Shown here piece by piece: positions 1 to 5,164 of a stretch of 5,603 nucleotides of DNA. A model generated the notes under the pieces. It was not told the DNA's origin and did not search any database. It was given only the letters and a program-made list of their open reading frames with translations. The first letter of the stretch is position 1. Each line of letters opens with the position of its first letter. The position numbers and the translations under genes are program-made. Source of the stretch: Chloroflexota bacterium (GTDB taxonomy: Bacteria > Chloroflexota > Anaerolineae > UBA1429). The stretch is from the NCBI GenBank assembly GCA_014360745.1, contig JACIWY010000267.1, forward strand, positions 1 through 5,603, in the 5' to 3' direction.

Positions 1-593
1 GTGTCGGTGGGCAAGGCACGTTGCTCGCCGCCGATGTAATCGCCTTGGTGGGGATGGAGCAGGGCCACGACGTGAAAAAATCGGAGGTGCACGGCATGGC
101 CCAACGCGGCGGCAGCGTCACCAGCCATGTTCGCTGGGGAAAGCGGGTGTATTCGCCCGTCATCGGCTCTGGCGAGGTGGACTATTTCGTGGCTTTTGAG
201 CGCTTGGAGGCTCTGCGCTACGCTCATATGTTGCGCCCCGAGGGTACGTTATTGATTAACGATTACCGCATTTCGCCGGTGTCGGTGAGCTCTGGTGACG
301 ACCTGTATCCCACTCCTGCTCAAGAAGAGCTCGCCTACCAACCACTGGCCGGACGCGTTCATTATGTGCCGGCGATCGACCTGGCCCGCGAATTGGGCAA
401 CCCACGGGTGAACAATGTGGTCATGTTGGGTGCCCTCTCCGCTTTGCTCAATGTGCCCCAAGAGACCTGGCTGGCGGTAGTCGCCAGACGCGTGCCCGAG
501 CGCTATGTAGAGTTGAACCAACGGGCGTTTATCGTCGGCCGCGAGCGAATGATGGATCGCTTGTCGGGCGGAGGAGAGCGCTATGCGAATTGA
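1..593 (+). CDS. iorB: Indolepyruvate:ferredoxin oxidoreductase beta subunit, 5' end cut off by the window
   Basis: The reading frame is open from base 3 to the TGA at 591-593, giving about 197 visible residues; family members are about 190-210 residues, so only roughly 10-15 are missing. The first visible residues, VGGQGT, belong to the family's glycine-rich GVGGQG motif, followed about 20 residues later by KKSEVHGMAQRGGSV, the signature of IorB and related 2-oxoacid oxidoreductase gamma-type domains. A later stretch, FVAFERLEALRY, also fits. With IorA, which carries thiamine diphosphate and iron-sulfur clusters and is probably encoded just upstream, the cytosolic enzyme oxidatively decarboxylates aryl pyruvates from Trp, Phe and Tyr to aryl-acetyl-CoA and reduces ferredoxin. 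The TTG at 21 is inside the glycine-rich domain and is not the true start. The end overlaps rph by 11 bp, so the two are probably translationally coupled. A paralogous 2-oxoacid oxidoreductase is the main alternative. Confidence 0.9.
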   Translation, partial: VGGQGTLLAADVIALVGMEQGHDVKKSEVHGMAQRGGSVTSHVRWGKRVYSPVIGSGEVDYFVAFERLEALRYAHMLRPEGTLLINDYRISPVSVSSGDDLYPTPAQEELAYQPLAGRVHYVPAIDLARELGNPRVNNVVMLGALSALLNVPQETWLAVVARRVPERYVELNQRAFIVGRERMMDRLSGGGERYAN

Positions 594-1293
594 CGGTCGC
601 GCCGCCGATGCCCTGCGGCCGGTGCGCATCGAGACGGGTTACCTGGATTTTGCCGAGGCCTCGGTGCTCATTACCACAGGCCGGACCAAAGTGCTTTGTG
701 CGGCGACCGTTGAAGAGACGGTGCCCCCCTGGATGGCCGGCAGGGGTTCCGGTTGGGTGACTGGCGAATACGCCATGTTGCCCCGTTCGACGCCGGTGCG
801 CACTCGGCGTGAGACGCAGGGGCTCTCCGGGCGCACGCAAGAGATTCGTCGCCTGATCGGTCGTGCGTTGCGCGCTGCCGTGGATTTGGAGGCTTTGGGC
901 GAGCGCACGGTGCTCATCGATTGTGATGTAATCCAAGCCGATGGGGGCACGCGCACCGCTTCGATCACCGGCGGCTATGTGGCCCTGGCCTTGGCTCTGC
1001 GCAGGCTCGTATCCGAGCAGATCGTAGGGCCTGAGGTGCTACTTTCCCCTGTGGCAGCGGTGAGCGTCGGCATCGTGGAAGAGGAGATATTGCTCGATCT
1101 GTGCTATGAGGAGGATTCGCGGGCTGACGTGGATTTTAACGTGGTGATGAACGGCGCCGGGCAGTTCGTCGAGGTGCAAGGCACCGCCGAGGGGCACCTT
1201 TTTACCCGTCAGCAACTCGACGACATGCTTAACCTAGCGCAGCGCGGCATCGCGCAGCTCGTCGTTGCCCAACGCGAGGCATTGGGGGAATGA
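583..1293 (+). CDS. rph: Ribonuclease PH
   Basis: This is a complete 236-residue protein, near the short end of the family's usual 237-260. RNase PH is a cytosolic phosphate-dependent 3'-5' exoribonuclease that trims the 3' trailer of tRNA precursors and works as a hexameric ring. Hallmarks are GWVTGEYAMLPRST (residues 57-70), SGRTQEIRRLIGRALRAAVD (82-101), and IDCDVIQADGGTRTASITG (112-130). Arg84 and the Gly-Thr-Arg at 122-124 correspond to the phosphate-binding positions. ADVDFNVVMN (181-190), with Asp182 and Asp184, is the metal-binding catalytic segment, followed by EVQGTAEG. The ATG at 583 matches the family N-terminus (MRIDGRAADALRPV) and follows a purine-rich GGAGGAGAG at about 570-578, inside the end of iorB. 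In many bacteria rph is followed by the dITP/XTP pyrophosphatase gene rdgB; here an HD-domain gene occupies that place. Confidence 0.97.
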   Translation: MRIDGRAADALRPVRIETGYLDFAEASVLITTGRTKVLCAATVEETVPPWMAGRGSGWVTGEYAMLPRSTPVRTRRETQGLSGRTQEIRRLIGRALRAAVDLEALGERTVLIDCDVIQADGGTRTASITGGYVALALALRRLVSEQIVGPEVLLSPVAAVSVGIVEEEILLDLCYEEDSRADVDFNVVMNGAGQFVEVQGTAEGHLFTRQQLDDMLNLAQRGIAQLVVAQREALGE

Positions 1294-1299
1294 GATGCG

Positions 1300-1342
1300 C
1301 TAGAGGCAGGTGGCAGGCATTTTAAGTGCCCGCCGCCTCTAG
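1300..1342 (+). terminator. Imperfect long hairpin after rph (possible terminator or REP-like element)
   Basis: Seven bases after the rph stop lies a perfect 8-bp inverted repeat, CTAGAGGC (1300-1307) and GCCTCTAG (1335-1342). A competing inner stem, GGTGGCAGGCA (1309-1319) with TGCCCGCCGCC (1327-1337), has 10 of 11 pairs counting one T-G, one A-C mismatch and a loop of TTTTAAG. The nearest T run (1356-1361, ATTTTTG) is 14 bases downstream, so this is not a textbook intrinsic terminator. It may weaken read-through, act as an mRNA 3'-end stabiliser, or be a copy of a dispersed palindrome, since its left arm resembles that of the hairpin at 4338-4388. Confidence 0.5.
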
Positions 1343-1378
1343 ATCCCGGTCTGCTATTTTTGACAGGAGGAAGTTGCC

Positions 1379-1957
1379 GTGAGACCTACCCGAGAGGAGG
1401 CATGGGAGCTTTTGACAGAGCACACCAAGAGCGAGAGCTTGATCAAGCATGCTCTGGCTGTGGAGGCTGCCATGCGCGCCTACGCTCGTCAATTCGGTGA
1501 GGATGAAGACCTTTGGGGGATCGCAGGGCTGATCCACGATTTCGATTATGAGGAGTACCCGGAGCTGGCGCCGGGCGGCCATGTGGCTGCCGGCTGTGCC
1601 TTGCTGGAGGAGCTCGGTTGGCCCGAGGAAATCATCTCGGCTGTCAAGGGCCATGCCACCTATTTGGGCGTCCCGCGCACCAGCAAGATGGCCAAGACCT
1701 TGTTCGCTGTGGACGAACTCACCGGTCTTATCGCCGCCTGCGCCCTGGTGCGCCCCAGCAAAAGCATTATGGATCTCACCGCTCAATCGGTGCGCAAAAA
1801 GTGGAAGGACAAGGCTTTTGCCCGTGGGGTAAACCGCGAGGATATCGAGCGAGGCGTGGCCGAGCTAGGGGTGGAACTCAACGCACATATCACTTGCGTC
1901 ATCGAAGCGCTCAAACCGGTGGCTAAAGAACTGGGGCTGGCAGGCAACGCCGACTAG
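1379..1957 (+). CDS. HD-domain metal-dependent hydrolase, function unknown
   Basis: The protein has 192 residues and starts with GTG, supported by a full AGGAGG at 1365-1370 placed 8 bases upstream. The HD-superfamily metal site is visible in order: His24 (IKHALAVE), His53-Asp54 (LIHDFDYE), His68 (GGHVAAG), His92 (VKGHATY) and Asp112 (FAVDELTGL). The extra histidines and the segment LLEELGWPEEIISAVKGH are typical of HDIG-type stand-alone proteins, which in known cases hydrolyse phosphoester bonds in nucleotides or cyclic nucleotides. The substrate cannot be told from sequence. After about residue 125 the protein is helical and charged, with a conserved-looking SVRKKWKDKAFARGVNRE-type segment. 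No signal peptide or membrane segment is seen, so it should be cytosolic. It lies 85 bp after rph across a hairpin and 12 bp before the LysM-protein gene, so it is probably co-transcribed with the latter. Confidence 0.88.
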   Translation: MRPTREEAWELLTEHTKSESLIKHALAVEAAMRAYARQFGEDEDLWGIAGLIHDFDYEEYPELAPGGHVAAGCALLEELGWPEEIISAVKGHATYLGVPRTSKMAKTLFAVDELTGLIAACALVRPSKSIMDLTAQSVRKKWKDKAFARGVNREDIERGVAELGVELNAHITCVIEALKPVAKELGLAGNAD

Positions 1958-1969
1958 CTAGAGAACAAC

Positions 1970-3481
1970 ATGCGAGACACGTCAAATAAGAGGCGCTGCC
2001 CCCAATGTGGCGCACAGGTGCGCGGAGATGCCACCCTTTGTCCCTCTTGCGGGGGACAACTGGCCCTGCGCAGGCTTTCGGCGCAGTGCCCTTCTTGTGG
2101 GGCCAGGATGTCGCCACAGGGGGAATGCCCCATTTGTGGAGCCCGAGCGCAAGAGGCTCCGGCGCACACGGGGGCTTTGTGGCGGGGGCGTTTGCTATCC
2201 ATCGTCGCTCTGCTTCTGCTGGGCGGGCTGGGGTGGTGGATCGGTTCTCACAAAGGAGAGGGGTTCCCTGTGGCCTTGTTGGCGCAGACTCCTTCCCCCT
2301 CTCAAGCCATCTCCCAAAAGGCACCCACACGACAATTGCCGATGCCTTCACTGACCCTTTCTTCCATGCCGGAGGTCTCTCAGGAGGCAACGTCCACGCC
2401 GGCGCCGTCTCCATCTCCTACAGTCACCTTCACGTCGAGCCCGATTCCTTCGCCAACGCCCTCTTTTACCCCTTCGGAGACGCCGACGATGGTCTCTACC
2501 GTTTTGCCGACGCCGACCGAAACGCCATCGCCTGTGCCCACGATGACCCCCTTGCTCTACACGGTCAAATCGGGGGATAGCCCTTGGACCATCTCCCGGG
2601 CCTTTGGGCTGACCGTGGAAGCGTTGTTGGCGGCCAACGGCTTGGGGCCGGAGGCGGTTCTGCAGATCGATCAGGTGCTCACCATCCCGCAGCCGGTGCC
2701 TACGGGGATCAGCTCGCCTTCAGAGACCGTTACGGCGACGTTGACAATCACGGCTACGGCCGTTATCACCACTGCGGTCGGTGGGCCGCCGACAACGCAA
2801 GTGACCGAGACGCCCTCGCAAACCGGAACGTCGCCCTCGCCGACTCGGACGACGACGCCAGCATTCACGGCTACGCCCACGGCGACGCCGGAGCCGGTGG
2901 TGCATATCATCGAGCGGGGGGACACCCTAGGAGGACTGGCCGTCAAGTATGACGTGGCGGCGGAAGAGATCGCCAAAGCCAATCAAATATCTATGAATCG
3001 TGTGTTGCGCATCGGAGAAAAGTTGATCATCCCCAATGCCACGCCTTTGGCGACGCCGACGCCCTCGGCCAGCGCCACATCGACCGGCCCGCCGACGCCT
3101 ACGCTTACTATCACGCCGAGCCCTTCGCCGACCAACACGCCATTGCCCGATCTTCCCTATCGGGCCCCACATCTTCTGGCGCCCACCGAGGGCGATGTGT
3201 TCGAGGGGGAGCAAACGCGGATCTTGCTCAATTGGACTTCTGTCGGCATCCTGGCACAAGATGAATGGTATGCTCTTCGTCTCTGGGCGCCGGGTGAGGA
3301 GGAGCCGCTTGAGGTGTTGACCAAGGCGGCGTCATGGCGCGTGCCTGCGGCGATGTACCCTAACTATCCCGAAGCGGGTGCTTTTCGGTGGCAGGTGACC
3401 GTCGTGCTCGACGCGGCGGACACGGGGAGCGAGGTGGCAATCAGTTTGCCCAGCGAATTGGGCACTTTTTATTGGCGTTGA
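1970..3481 (+). CDS. Double zinc-ribbon, single-pass membrane protein with two LysM domains
   Basis: The protein has 503 residues and is modular. Residues 10-27 and 40-56 are two zinc ribbons, each with two CxxC knuckles (Cys10/13/24/27 and Cys40/43/53/56). Residues about 74-93 (LLSIVALLLLGGLGWWIG within it) form one membrane helix. Thr/Pro/Ser-rich linkers run over about 141-195, 241-309 and 356-398. LysM domains lie at about 196-240 (YTVKSGDSPWTISRAFGL...) and 311-355 (HIIERGDTLGGLAVKYDV...). Residues about 399-503 form a beta-rich, probably FN3-like domain (LLNWTSVG, FRWQVTVVLD). LysM binds N-acetylglucosamine polymers such as peptidoglycan, so the likely topology is zinc ribbons inside and LysM outside, with the linkers spanning the wall and possibly O-glycosylated. 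No catalytic domain is seen. The ATG at 1970 is only 12 bp after the HD gene stop and has a weak ribosome site (GAGA). This architecture is familiar from Chloroflexota; the role, perhaps wall anchoring or sensing, is inference. Confidence 0.87.
   Translation: MRDTSNKRRCPQCGAQVRGDATLCPSCGGQLALRRLSAQCPSCGARMSPQGECPICGARAQEAPAHTGALWRGRLLSIVALLLLGGLGWWIGSHKGEGFPVALLAQTPSPSQAISQKAPTRQLPMPSLTLSSMPEVSQEATSTPAPSPSPTVTFTSSPIPSPTPSFTPSETPTMVSTVLPTPTETPSPVPTMTPLLYTVKSGDSPWTISRAFGLTVEALLAANGLGPEAVLQIDQVLTIPQPVPTGISSPSETVTATLTITATAVITTAVGGPPTTQVTETPSQTGTSPSPTRTTTPAFTATPTATPEPVVHIIERGDTLGGLAVKYDVAAEEIAKANQISMNRVLRIGEKLIIPNATPLATPTPSASATSTGPPTPTLTITPSPSPTNTPLPDLPYRAPHLLAPTEGDVFEGEQTRILLNWTSVGILAQDEWYALRLWAPGEEEPLEVLTKAASWRVPAAMYPNYPEAGAFRWQVTVVLDAADTGSEVAISLPSELGTFYWR
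2390..3163 (+). repeat. Three low-complexity Thr/Pro/Ser coding tracts between LysM domains
   Basis: Within the LysM-protein gene, 2390-2554, 2690-2896 and 3035-3163 are built largely from ACG, CCG/CCC/CCT and TCG/TCT codons, producing degenerate ACGCCGACG-type repeats at DNA level and TPTPS-like repeats in protein. They do not form an exact tandem array. Such tracts can change length by slippage or recombination, and they also create long spurious open frames on both strands. Confidence 0.7.
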
Positions 3482-3514
3482 ATACCCTGTGAGGAGGGGC
3501 GGTGAGAAATTGAC

Positions 3515-3542
3515 TTGACACGTCTGCACGCAGCGGTAGAAT
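3515..3542 (+). promoter_or_regulatory. Sigma70-type promoter for the RraA-like gene
   Basis: A perfect -35 TTGACA (3515-3520) and a -10 TAGAAT (3537-3542, 5 of 6 to consensus) are separated by 16 bp. Transcription would begin near 3549, giving a leader of about 60 bases that ends in AGGAGG (3600-3605), 5 bases before the ATG at 3611. No clear operator or riboswitch fold was found in the leader. The preceding gene ends at 3481 without an obvious terminator, so some read-through from the LysM gene is possible. Confidence 0.65.
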
Positions 3543-3610
3543 CCCCGCCGATACCGTCTGTAGGTGGGGTCTTGTAAAGTTGCTAAAACCGTATATATCA
3601 GGAGGACAAC

Positions 3611-4330
3611 ATGGCCAAAAGCGAACAAGAATTCTCCATCCTGGAATTGCAGGCACGTTGGGACAAGATCCGTATTGCCAACCTGTACGATACCTTGGAC
3701 AGGATGGGCTATCCCAATCAGTGCGTCGATCTGGGCATCCGCCCGCTTTTTCCGCATCAACATCTGGCCGGCAAAGCGGTAACGTGTCGCGGCGGGCGTG
3801 ATCCGCGCACCCGCGAAGAGATGCAGGCCGAGTCGGCCGATGGCAAGACCACGGCGACTTTTGTCAGCGTCACCGATCTTTGTTTCCCGGGGTGCGTGGT
3901 CGTCGTCGACGGGGGTGGCGAGCCTTGGACGGGCAAGTTCGGCGAGATGACGAGCTGGAATTTAAAGCAGCACGGCGCTATGGGCATCGTCATCGATGGC
4001 TACATCCGCGACCTTCTAGGGTTGGAGGTGATCCCCAATTATACCGTCTGTGCGCGCGGCACCTCGCCCATTGAGTCGGCCAAACGTTGGCGGATCAATG
4101 CCACCAATATCCCTATTGCTCTTCCCGGCACATTGACCAGTCAGGTGCGCGTCAGTCCTGGCGATTGGGTCATTGGCGGGCCCGACGGCGTCATCGTCGT
4201 GCCTGAGGAGATCTCGATGGAGGCGCTGATCAAGGCCGAGGAGATCGAAAAACGCGAACAAGGGATGCGCGAGGACTTGGCCCGGGGCATGTCCTTCGCC
4301 GATGCGTATAAAAAGTGGGGTCGCGCCTAG
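3611..4330 (+). CDS. RraA-like / 4-hydroxy-4-methyl-2-oxoglutarate aldolase family protein
   Basis: This 239-residue protein belongs to the RraA/HMG-aldolase fold family; it is longer than classic RraA (about 160) and fits the longer RraA-like group (about 210-240). Diagnostic parts are NLYDTLDRMG (24-33), VVVVDGGG (96-103), the active-site loop GEMTSW (111-116), GIVIDGYIRD (125-134) with the catalytic-type Arg133-Asp134, and SPGDWVIGGPDGVIVVPEE (182-200). Characterised aldolases of this family cleave 4-hydroxy-4-methyl-2-oxoglutarate or decarboxylate oxaloacetate in the cytosol with a divalent metal; E. coli RraA instead inhibits RNase E. The Arg-Asp pair favours an enzyme. The true substrate is not settled by sequence, and homologues are often misnamed demethylmenaquinone methyltransferase. 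The start is well supported by AGGAGG at 3600-3605. The gene has its own promoter and stands alone, converging with the small-membrane-protein pair. The C-terminal helix is charged (KAEEIEKREQGMRED). Confidence 0.88.
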   Translation: MAKSEQEFSILELQARWDKIRIANLYDTLDRMGYPNQCVDLGIRPLFPHQHLAGKAVTCRGGRDPRTREEMQAESADGKTTATFVSVTDLCFPGCVVVVDGGGEPWTGKFGEMTSWNLKQHGAMGIVIDGYIRDLLGLEVIPNYTVCARGTSPIESAKRWRINATNIPIALPGTLTSQVRVSPGDWVIGGPDGVIVVPEEISMEALIKAEEIEKREQGMREDLARGMSFADAYKKWGRA

Positions 4331-4337
4331 CGACTCA

Positions 4338-4388
4338 TTAGGTGCCCGGCATCGGCCCACAGACGGGCTGAAAATGCCGGGCGCCTGA
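4338..4388. terminator. Long convergent-gap hairpin (21 pairs)
   Basis: Seven bases after the RraA-like stop, bases 4338-4352 pair with 4374-4388 (15 pairs, two of them G-T), including a perfect 9-bp GCCCGGCAT/ATGCCGGGC. Inside it, CGGCCC (4353-4358) pairs with GGGCTG (4365-4370; one G-T) around the loop ACAGAC, leaving only an AAA bulge at 4371-4373. There is no T run directly on either side, so it is a strong structure of uncertain job: a bidirectional terminator for converging genes, or a palindromic repeat. Its left arm AGGTGCCCGGCAT matches 11 of 13 bases of the arm at 1308-1320. Confidence 0.6.
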
Positions 4389-4390
4389 AA

Positions 4391-4406
4391 CCCCTTTCGA
4401 GAGGGG
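4391..4406. terminator. Short GC-stem hairpin abutting the leftward gene's stop
   Basis: CCCCT and AGGGG pair around a TTTCGA-like loop that may close further, and the structure sits directly against the stop codon of the leftward small protein gene (TAG, complement of 4407-4409). On the + strand it is followed by CTATTTCTG, on the - strand by TTTCAGG, so both have only a short T stretch. Together with the neighbouring long hairpin it probably separates the two converging transcripts. Confidence 0.5.
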
Positions 4407-4697
4407 CTATTTCTGTTCCAACCAATCGCCGTTATGAGCGGTGCGCAGTTGCCACGCTACCTGGCGGGCCCTTTCGATCAAGGGCAGCAACTCGGCCTGC
4501 CAGCGTCGCCAATAGCTCGGCACTTCTGCCGGATCGACCAACCGAACGACCAATTCCCCCTCATCTAGGCGCCGTACCGGGAAGGGAACCATGCCGGTGA
4601 GGCGATAAACGGCGACGACAACCCCGCCCAGAAAGCACAAAGGCCAGACCAAGCCGGCGATCAGACCGTTGCGGAAAGGATGTCCTTTACGCTTCAT
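4407..4697 (-). CDS. Small single-pass membrane protein, unrecognised family (second of a pair)
   Basis: I do not recognise this 96-residue protein. It has a basic N-terminus (MKRKGHPFRN), one hydrophobic segment at about 11-31, then VYRLTGMVPFP (30-40), a short acidic/basic patch and a helical tail (VPSYWRRWQAELLPLIERARQ, roughly 59-79) rich in Trp, Arg and Glu. The positive N-terminus predicts the N-end inside and the tail outside, but this is inference. The start ATG at 4697 overlaps the previous gene by 11 bp and has a strong GGAGGAGG (complement of 4704-4711) 6 bases upstream, so translation is likely coupled. The coding nature is supported by the good ribosome site, the operon position and similarity to its neighbour. 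It has a V-Y-x-L-T-G motif in common with the protein at 4687-4893. Confidence 0.72.
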   Translation of the reverse strand: MKRKGHPFRNGLIAGLVWPLCFLGGVVVAVYRLTGMVPFPVRRLDEGELVVRLVDPAEVPSYWRRWQAELLPLIERARQVAWQLRTAHNGDWLEQK

Positions 4698-4893
4698 CCT
4701 CTGCCTCCTCCTTGTCCCCTACCAGAGCATCGAGCTCATCGGCGGCCTCGCGCGCGGTAACAAAGCGCGTTCCCTCTTGGCCGGGCACTGCCAGACGGCC
4801 CGTTAGTAAGTAGACGAGGATATAGGCAAGCGCCCACGTCGAGAACAGCATGCCGAGCATAAACCCGAGACACGATCTTTTCGAGCGAAACAT
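4687..4893 (-). CDS. Small single-pass membrane protein, unrecognised family (first of a pair)
   Basis: This 68-residue protein has a basic start (MFRSKRS), a hydrophobic helix at about 9-30 (LGFMLGMLFSTWALAYILVY), then LLTGRLAVP, and a strongly acidic tail (VGDKEEAEDEA). No known domain is recognised. Its membrane helix and the following VYLLTGxxxxP line up with VYRLTGxxxxP in the next gene, with 6 of 11 residues identical in that stretch. The start at 4893 has a G-rich but unusual ribosome site (GGGGG, complement of 4904-4908) 10 bases upstream, and a plausible promoter lies beyond it at 4965-4994. It would be the first gene of a leftward two-gene operon. The acidic tail is encoded by codons that also hold the ribosome site of the next gene, so the GAG/GAA-rich end may be partly a product of that constraint. 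Confidence 0.68.
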   Translation of the reverse strand: MFRSKRSCLGFMLGMLFSTWALAYILVYLLTGRLAVPGQEGTRFVTAREAADELDALVGDKEEAEDEA

Positions 4894-4964
4894 GCCCGCT
4901 TTTCCCCCTGATATGTTGAACTCATGTTCTGGCCGAGGAAGTGCTGGTGCCTACAGCATTGCCC

Positions 4965-4994
4965 ATCATAACACACCGTCCGACGCTGCGTCAA
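4965..4994 (-). promoter_or_regulatory. Predicted promoter of the small-membrane-protein operon
   Basis: Read leftward, TTGACG (complement of 4989-4994, 5 of 6 to the -35 consensus) is followed after 18 bp by TATGAT (complement of 4965-4970, 5 of 6 to the -10). Transcription would begin near 4958, leaving a leader of about 65 bases before the ATG at 4893. The spacing and position fit, but this is a motif call only. Confidence 0.45.
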
Positions 4995-5060
4995 CCGCCA
5001 GTTAGGCGCGCAACGGCGCAGATCGGTTTGCGCACAGGCGTGCCACCATAGGGAGCTAAT

Positions 5061-5089
5061 TCGTCAGAATGATGGGCGACGGTTATAAT
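5061..5089 (+). promoter_or_regulatory. Predicted promoter of the GNAT gene
   Basis: A perfect TATAAT -10 (5084-5089) has the -35-like TCGTCA (5061-5066, 4 of 6) 17 bp upstream. Transcription from about 5096 would give a leader of about 69 bases to the ATG at 5165. It is divergent from the promoter at 4965-4994, and the 66 bp between their -35 boxes would be the shared control region. A TTGACC at 5125-5130 has no matching -10. Confidence 0.5.
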
Positions 5090-5149
5090 TACCCGCCGCG
5101 ATTTACCGACCGGGGGTCGCATCGCTTGACCACGGCGCCTAGTTTTCGA

Positions 5150-5159
5150 GGAGTACTCC
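5150..5159. promoter_or_regulatory. Perfect palindrome GGAGTACTCC overlapping the GNAT ribosome site
   Basis: GGAGTACTCC is its own reverse complement and shares the GGAG of the gene's best Shine-Dalgarno (GAGGAG, 5148-5153), which is 11 bases from the ATG, longer than usual. It could be a small operator or a chance palindrome. As RNA the hairpin would be too small to hide the ribosome site well. Confidence 0.3.
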
Positions 5160-5164
5160 AGATT

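Larger units (their letters stand above)
4894..5164. other. Divergent intergenic control region, 271 bp
   Basis: This gap lies between the leftward small-membrane-protein pair and the rightward GNAT gene. It holds one predicted promoter per direction and the 10-bp palindrome described separately. A 6-bp inverted repeat, GCGCAA (5007-5012) and TTGCGC (5029-5034), lies between the two promoters, but it is too short in GC-rich DNA to call an operator. No RNA gene or riboswitch fold was recognised. Open frames on the minus strand here only continue shadows of the GNAT gene. Confidence 0.6.

Noticed and set aside
249..968. Minus-strand open frames opposite iorB and rph
   Set aside because: They lie opposite two confidently identified genes and encode Arg/Pro/His-rich products with no motif, which is typical of antisense shadows in GC-rich DNA.
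1341..1352. AGATCCCGGTCT as a second terminator hairpin with the following ATTTTTG
   Set aside because: Only four pairs, one of them G-T, form around a 4-base loop, which is too weak for an intrinsic terminator.
1360..1365. TTGACA just before the HD gene as a -35 box
   Set aside because: It is only 13 bases before the GTG start, so a -10 at the proper distance would lie inside the coding region. It overlaps the AGGAGG ribosome site.
2005..2580. A 191-residue open frame on the + strand inside the LysM-protein gene
   Set aside because: It overlaps the zinc-ribbon, membrane and linker codons in another frame, has no ribosome site, and its Gly/His/Ala/Asp-rich composition is what GC-rich Thr-Pro codons give out of frame.
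3332..3763. A 143-residue minus-strand open frame spanning the end of the LysM gene and the start of the RraA-like gene
   Set aside because: It would cross a strong + promoter and two well-supported genes, and its product shows no recognisable domain.
5007..5034. GCGCAA / TTGCGC inverted repeat as an operator between divergent promoters
   Set aside because: Six-base arms 16 bases apart in GC-rich DNA are expected by chance, and flanking bases do not extend the symmetry.
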